The position numbers were made by a program, and so were the translations under genes. From Microcystis sp. T1-4 (GTDB lineage: Bacteria > Cyanobacteriota > Cyanobacteriia > Cyanobacteriales > Microcystaceae), in the NCBI RefSeq assembly GCF_000297435.1, contig NZ_CAIP01000240.1:1-8511 (forward strand): DNA of 8,511 bases. The letters are read 5' to 3'. Positions 6,434 to 8,511 of this stretch are shown here, one piece after another (the first letter of the stretch is position 1; each line of letters starts with the position of its first letter). Below the pieces are notes generated by a model, which was not told the DNA's origin, searched no databases, and was given only the letters and a program-made list of their open reading frames with translations.

Positions 6434-6590
6434 ATAACTGAATTTACCACGCTATGAATGAACAACGCACCCAATACCGTCTAAACTATGATTTTTTTTG
6501 ATTGTTTGATTGACTAGGATTTTTTTCGGCTATCGTCCCTGTGATAGAATTCTGATAATCTCCCCATTCAATCCCCTACCCCGACCAATG
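6434..6590. repeat. Intergenic repeat P1, copy without a REP pair
   Basis: 6452-6575 matches 7413-7535 closely over about 124 bp; T-run lengths differ and there are scattered substitutions. The shared part includes ATTGTTTGATTGACTAGGAT and TGATAATCTCCCCATT. The stretch 6434-6463 also matches the bases around the RAYT start (7635-7677), apart from 13 extra bases there. Where the other copy continues into GTAGGGG and a full REP pair, this one goes straight to CTACCCC and GACCAAT. With the toxin remnant and promoters, this accounts for most of the 356-bp gap 6313-6668; no gene is seen in it. Confidence 0.75.
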
Positions 6591-6599
6591 CTTGGGCTA

Positions 6600-6608
6600 T
6601 GCTAGAAT
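6600..6608 (+). promoter_or_regulatory. Possible extended -10 promoter for DUF433 copy B and hicBA
   Basis: TGCTAGAAT at 6600-6608 has the TGnTAGAAT form of an extended -10 element. No good -35 box is visible at the right distance. A small inverted repeat, CATAG-AATC-CTATG (6620-6633), follows and could be an operator. The DUF433 ATG lies about 60 bases further on. The evidence is weak. Confidence 0.3.
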
Positions 6609-6668
6609 GGTGATAAAAGCATAGAATCCTATGTAGTTTAATTAGTTGAAACTGAATCGAAGAAAGTT

Positions 6669-6944
6669 ATGTTAACAGAGATCAATATTGGCACTTTCAT
6701 AAAAAGCGATCCCAAAATTCATGGAGGTTGTCCTATTATCGCGGGAACTGCTGTTACTGTGCGAAGAATAGTGATCTGGTATAAGTTAGGATATAGTCCT
6801 GAAGAAATTGCCGATGAAATCCCTCATCTTTCTTTGGCACAAGTTTATGCCGCTCTAACTTACTATCATACTAACAAAGAAACAATAGAAGCAGAAATTA
6901 TAGCCGAAGCCGCCGAAGCAGATCGCATTGAAGCATTACAATAA
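6669..6944 (+). CDS. DUF433 antitoxin, copy B
   Basis: A 91-residue DUF433 protein, a duplicate of the one at 5540. The two are collinear without gaps from the ribosome site (AGAAAG) to codon 90. They differ at 11 of about 280 bases in nine codons, and eight of those codons are silent; the only replacement is Asp61 to Ala. After the shared GAAGCATTACA the sequences part, and this copy stops at once (TAATAG). It lacks the seven-residue tail and the overlapping DUF5615 start seen in copy A. No DUF5615 gene follows; a hicB gene begins 45 bp downstream instead. It is thus an orphan antitoxin, or it has a new role in the hicBA operon. Confidence 0.83.
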   Translation: MLTEINIGTFIKSDPKIHGGCPIIAGTAVTVRRIVIWYKLGYSPEEIADEIPHLSLAQVYAALTYYHTNKETIEAEIIAEAAEADRIEALQ

Positions 6945-6989
6945 TAGTTTTGCCCAAATTTTTATTAAGGACGGGATGATCTTAAAAAT

Positions 6990-7196
6990 ATGCAATATCA
7001 AGTCAATCTCAAGCAATCAGAAGAGGGATATGCTGTTTGGTGTCCTAGTTTACCTGGCTGTGCTTCTCAAGGGATAACTAAAGAAGAAGCACTCAATAAT
7101 ATTCAAGATGCAATTCAGTCTTATTTAGAAGTTGCTGCGGAGTTGAATCAAGGGATCGAATCTTATTATGTAGAAGTTGAATTAAATCATGCCTAG
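6990..7196 (+). CDS. hicB: HicB-family antitoxin
   Basis: A 68-residue HicB antitoxin core: MQYQVNLKQSEEGYAVWCPS, LPGCASQGITKEEALNNIQD, then AIQSYLEVAAEL. The DGYxVxxPxLPGCxSxGxTxEEAxxNIxDAI pattern is complete. It would bind and block HicA. There is no separate helix-turn-helix domain, as in many short HicB proteins. The start is ATG 6990; the nearest ribosome-site-like sequence, AAGGA, lies rather far upstream (6967-6971). Its stop overlaps the hicA start by 8 bp (ATGCCTAG). It is intact although its partner is frameshifted. Confidence 0.87.
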   Translation: MQYQVNLKQSEEGYAVWCPSLPGCASQGITKEEALNNIQDAIQSYLEVAAELNQGIESYYVEVELNHA

Positions 7197-7400
7197 TCTT
7201 GCTGTAATTAATCATCAACGAGCAATTAAAGCCTTTGAAAAAGCAGGATTTCAGATTGTTATACAGGGGAAACATATTACCATGACTGATGGAGAAAATA
7301 TTCTCACTATTCCAAGGCTAATCCAATTAATGCCTATACAATGGGAACAATTACTAAAGGTTCTGGATTAACTATTGAAGAATTTAAAAAACTTTTATAA
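7189..7400 (+). pseudogene. hicA: HicA toxin with a one-base frameshift
   Basis: The ATG at 7189 opens a good HicA sequence: PSLAVINHQRAIKAFEKAGF, then GKHITMTDGENILTIPR with the catalytic histidine His29. After Arg43 (7315-7317) the frame continues as LIQLMPIQWEQLLKVLD to a stop at 7371, which is not HicA-like. Shifting to the frame beginning at 7317 restores the family C-terminus, ANPINAYTMGTITKGSG then LTIEEFKKLL, ending at TAA 7398-7400. A single missing base in CCAAGGCTAATCC, where CCAAGGGCTAATCC or similar is expected, explains it. The repaired protein would be about 70 residues. As written, the 60-residue product lacks the correct last 27 residues and is probably inactive. A sequencing error is the main alternative. 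Confidence 0.82.
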
Positions 7401-7412
7401 AACAATCTCAAC

Positions 7413-7535
7413 CTATGAACGAACAACGCACCTAATTCTGTCTAAATTATGATTTTTTTGATTGTTTGATTGACTAGGATTTTTTCGGTTATTATCCCTG
7501 TGATACAATTTTGATAATCTCCCCATTAAATCCCT
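7413..7535. repeat. Intergenic repeat P2, copy joined to a REP pair
   Basis: This matches the repeat at 6452-6575 (shared ATTGTTTGATTGACTAGGAT, TGATAATCTCCCCATT). It is followed directly by the REP pair at 7536-7608. The terminal part (ATCCCTGTGATACAATT through CCCCATTAAATCCCTGTA) recurs at 8345-8389, also just ahead of a REP pair, and its start recurs again at 8491-8505. This part therefore travels with the REP elements. With the REP pair it fills the 267-bp gap 7401-7667. Confidence 0.75.
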
Positions 7536-7608
7536 GTAGGGGCGAAGCATTCGGATAGAAAATCTAGGGTTTCAGCGATAAGTTATTGCCCGAATGCTTC
7601 GCCCCTAC
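7536..7608. repeat. REP pair R2, upstream of the transposase
   Basis: GTAGGGGCGAAGCATTCGG (7536-7554) and its exact reverse complement (7590-7608) form 19-bp arms around a 35-bp centre. Each arm has a GTAG head and a small internal palindrome, CGAA-GCA-TTCG. The centre, read in reverse complement (TTATCGCTGAAACC), matches the centres of the two downstream pairs, so this pair is inverted relative to them. Confidence 0.88.
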
Positions 7609-7667
7609 CCCCGAACAATAACCTATCGCTAAAGATAACTGAATTAACCGCCACCATCCGCCACGCT

Positions 7668-8201
7668 ATGAATGAACCCAAAAAACATCGACAATCTATT
7701 CGCTTAAAAGGCTATGATTATAGACTTAATGGAGCTTATTATATAACAATTTGTTCTTATCAAAAGCAGTATTTATTTGGTGAAATTGTTGAAGGAAATA
7801 TGGAGCAGAATTTACTTGGTGATACTATTGAAGCGGTATGGTATAGACTACCTCTAAATTTTAAATTTATTGAACTAGATGCTTTTATTGTCATGCCCAA
7901 TCATATTCATGGAATTATAGTAATACAAAATTATGATCTGGAAAAGACCGAATACGATTCTCAATATACTCACGGTACAATGCCGGAATCTTTGGGGGCT
8001 ATTGTGCAGAATTTTAAATCAATTTCTACTCGTAAAATCAATTTTTTATGTGGCGATCGCCTGAAAATTTGGCAGCGCAATTATTATGAACATATCATTC
8101 GCAATGAAAATTCTTATCAAAAAATCCGGCAATACATTCTTGATAATCCGCAAAATTGGGAACAAGACGAGAACAATCTGAATAAATTCAAACCAATGTA
8201 G
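7668..8201 (+). CDS. REP-associated tyrosine transposase (RAYT, IS200-like Y1 HUH family)
   Basis: A 177-residue Y1-transposase-like protein. It opens with the basic RAYT start (KKHRQSIRLKGYDYRLNGAY) and a first strand YYITICSYQKQYLFG. The HUH motif is MPNHIHGIIVI (His79 and His81). The C-terminal catalytic helix is WQRNYYEHIIRNENSYQKIR, with Tyr139 or Tyr140 the likely nucleophile, and the usual family ending YILDNPQNW follows. The frame is intact. RAYTs act on single-stranded REP hairpins near GTAG-type heads and, unlike IS200, stay as single copies while spreading REP sequences. Here GTAG-headed REP pairs lie on both sides, the expected arrangement. The start ATG 7668 has no clear ribosome site. 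The TAG stop lies inside the first unit of a 17-bp tandem repeat. Confidence 0.9.
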   Translation: MNEPKKHRQSIRLKGYDYRLNGAYYITICSYQKQYLFGEIVEGNMEQNLLGDTIEAVWYRLPLNFKFIELDAFIVMPNHIHGIIVIQNYDLEKTEYDSQYTHGTMPESLGAIVQNFKSISTRKINFLCGDRLKIWQRNYYEHIIRNENSYQKIRQYILDNPQNWEQDENNLNKFKPM

Positions 8202-8247
8202 GGGCAAATAACCTGTGGGGACAAATAACCTGCGGGGACGAATAACC
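8197..8247. repeat. Three tandem 17-bp repeats leading into a REP pair
   Basis: TGTAGGGGCAAATAACC (8197-8213), TGTGGGGACAAATAACC (8214-8230) and TGCGGGGACGAATAACC (8231-8247) are consecutive. The next unit begins TGTAGGGGCGAAGCATT, the left arm of REP pair R3. The units therefore look like reduced REP heads multiplied in tandem. The first one contains the transposase stop codon. Confidence 0.85.
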
Positions 8248-8248
8248 T

Positions 8249-8320
8249 GTAGGGGCGAAGCATTTGGGCATAACATATCGCTGAAACCATAAATTTCTTA
8301 TCCGAATGCTTCGCCCCTAC
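8249..8320. repeat. REP pair R3, downstream of the transposase
   Basis: The left arm GTAGGGGCGAAGCATTTGG (8249-8267) and the right arm CCGAATGCTTCGCCCCTAC (8302-8320) are inverted repeats differing at one base. The centre contains ATATCGCTGAAACC. The whole 72-bp unit is repeated 138 bp further on with only a head change. Confidence 0.88.
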
Positions 8321-8386
8321 CCCAGACAATAACCTTAGCCTATCATCCCTGTGATACAATTCTGATAATCTCCCCATTAAATCCCT

Positions 8387-8458
8387 GTACGGGCGAAGCA
8401 TTTGGGCATAACATATCGCTGAAACCATAAATTTCTTATCCGAATGCTTCGCCCCTAC
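8387..8458. repeat. REP pair R4, tandem copy of R3 with an altered head
   Basis: The same 72-bp layout as R3: left arm 8387-8405, right arm 8440-8458, with an identical centre. The left head reads GTAC instead of GTAG. The pair is linked to R3 by a spacer containing CCCTGTGATACAATT, and a similar spacer begins again after R4 at 8491. The array is therefore a tandem of REP pair plus spacer that runs off the window. No gene is seen in 8202-8511. Confidence 0.88.
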
Positions 8459-8511
8459 CCCGGGCAATAAACTAATAACCTTCGCCTATTATCCCTGTGA
8501 TAAAATTACGA

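Noticed and set aside
6349..6440. On the - strand this stretch translates as RFIGNHQELGIGGKIVRKAIALYN, which looks protein-like.
   Set aside because: It has no start codon context of its own, overlaps the promoter and toxin remnant, and I cannot name a family. It could be a gene scrap, but support is too thin to list.
6454..6501. A short frame MNEQRTQYRLNYDFF starting at an ATG in repeat P1.
   Set aside because: It stops after 15 codons, and the other repeat copy stops after six, so it is repeat sequence with no conserved coding.
8197..8458. A possible CRISPR array.
   Set aside because: The units are adjacent or contain inverted arms with identical centres. There are no variable spacers of regular length and no cas genes.
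8117..8467. A 116-codon - strand frame with an internal direct repeat.
   Set aside because: The repetition comes from the tandem REP pairs and the frame runs antisense into the transposase; it is a repeat artefact and not a gene.

Overview
The window looks like a piece of a cyanobacterial chromosome, most likely Microcystis aeruginosa or a close relative. The reasons are seven copies of the HIP1 octamer GCGATCGC in 8.5 kb, an AT-leaning base composition, the cyanobacterial/archaeal type of CobT, a remnant of a PEP-CTERM protein, and the dense mix of toxin-antitoxin modules and small palindromic repeats. The genus is an inference from general knowledge, not from a search. I see no tRNA, rRNA or CRISPR array.

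Region 1 (1-3484) is mostly housekeeping. It holds the 3' part of an Rpn/PD-(D/E)XK nuclease-like gene on the + strand. Facing it on the - strand is a row of three genes: an OppC/DppC-type ABC permease, a small thioredoxin (probably starting at a GTG at 2524) and a PLP-dependent class I/II aminotransferase. A leftover PEP-CTERM C-terminal tail is attached just behind the aminotransferase stop.

Region 2 (3626-5421) is a VapB-like/VapC (PIN) toxin-antitoxin pair with a recognisable promoter, followed 27 bp later by a cobT-like gene for lower-ligand activation in (pseudo)cobalamin synthesis.

Region 3 (5422-7400) is an accessory island of small toxin-antitoxin genes, several of them broken. A DUF433 antitoxin is followed by only 18 codons of its DUF5615 PIN-like toxin. 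A DUF1902-HicA pair lies on the opposite strand, between two copies of that toxin's 5' end, and its near-consensus promoter lies over the second copy. A second DUF433 copy (about 96% identical, nearly all changes silent) is followed by an intact hicB and a hicA with a one-base frameshift. The antitoxins are intact, while three of the expected toxin genes are lost or broken.

Region 4 (7401-8511) is a REP-type element. A REP-associated tyrosine transposase (RAYT) gene is flanked by inverted pairs of a 19-bp GTAG-headed sequence, GTAGGGGCGAAGCATTCGG or variants. One pair lies upstream and two tandem pairs lie downstream in the opposite orientation. A degraded pair lies between cobT and the first DUF433 gene. 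A roughly 124-bp intergenic repeat occurs once with a REP pair at its end (7413-7608) and once without (6452-6590), which suggests gain or loss of a REP pair. This RAYT/REP unit and the antitoxin-biased decay are the most interesting parts of the window.
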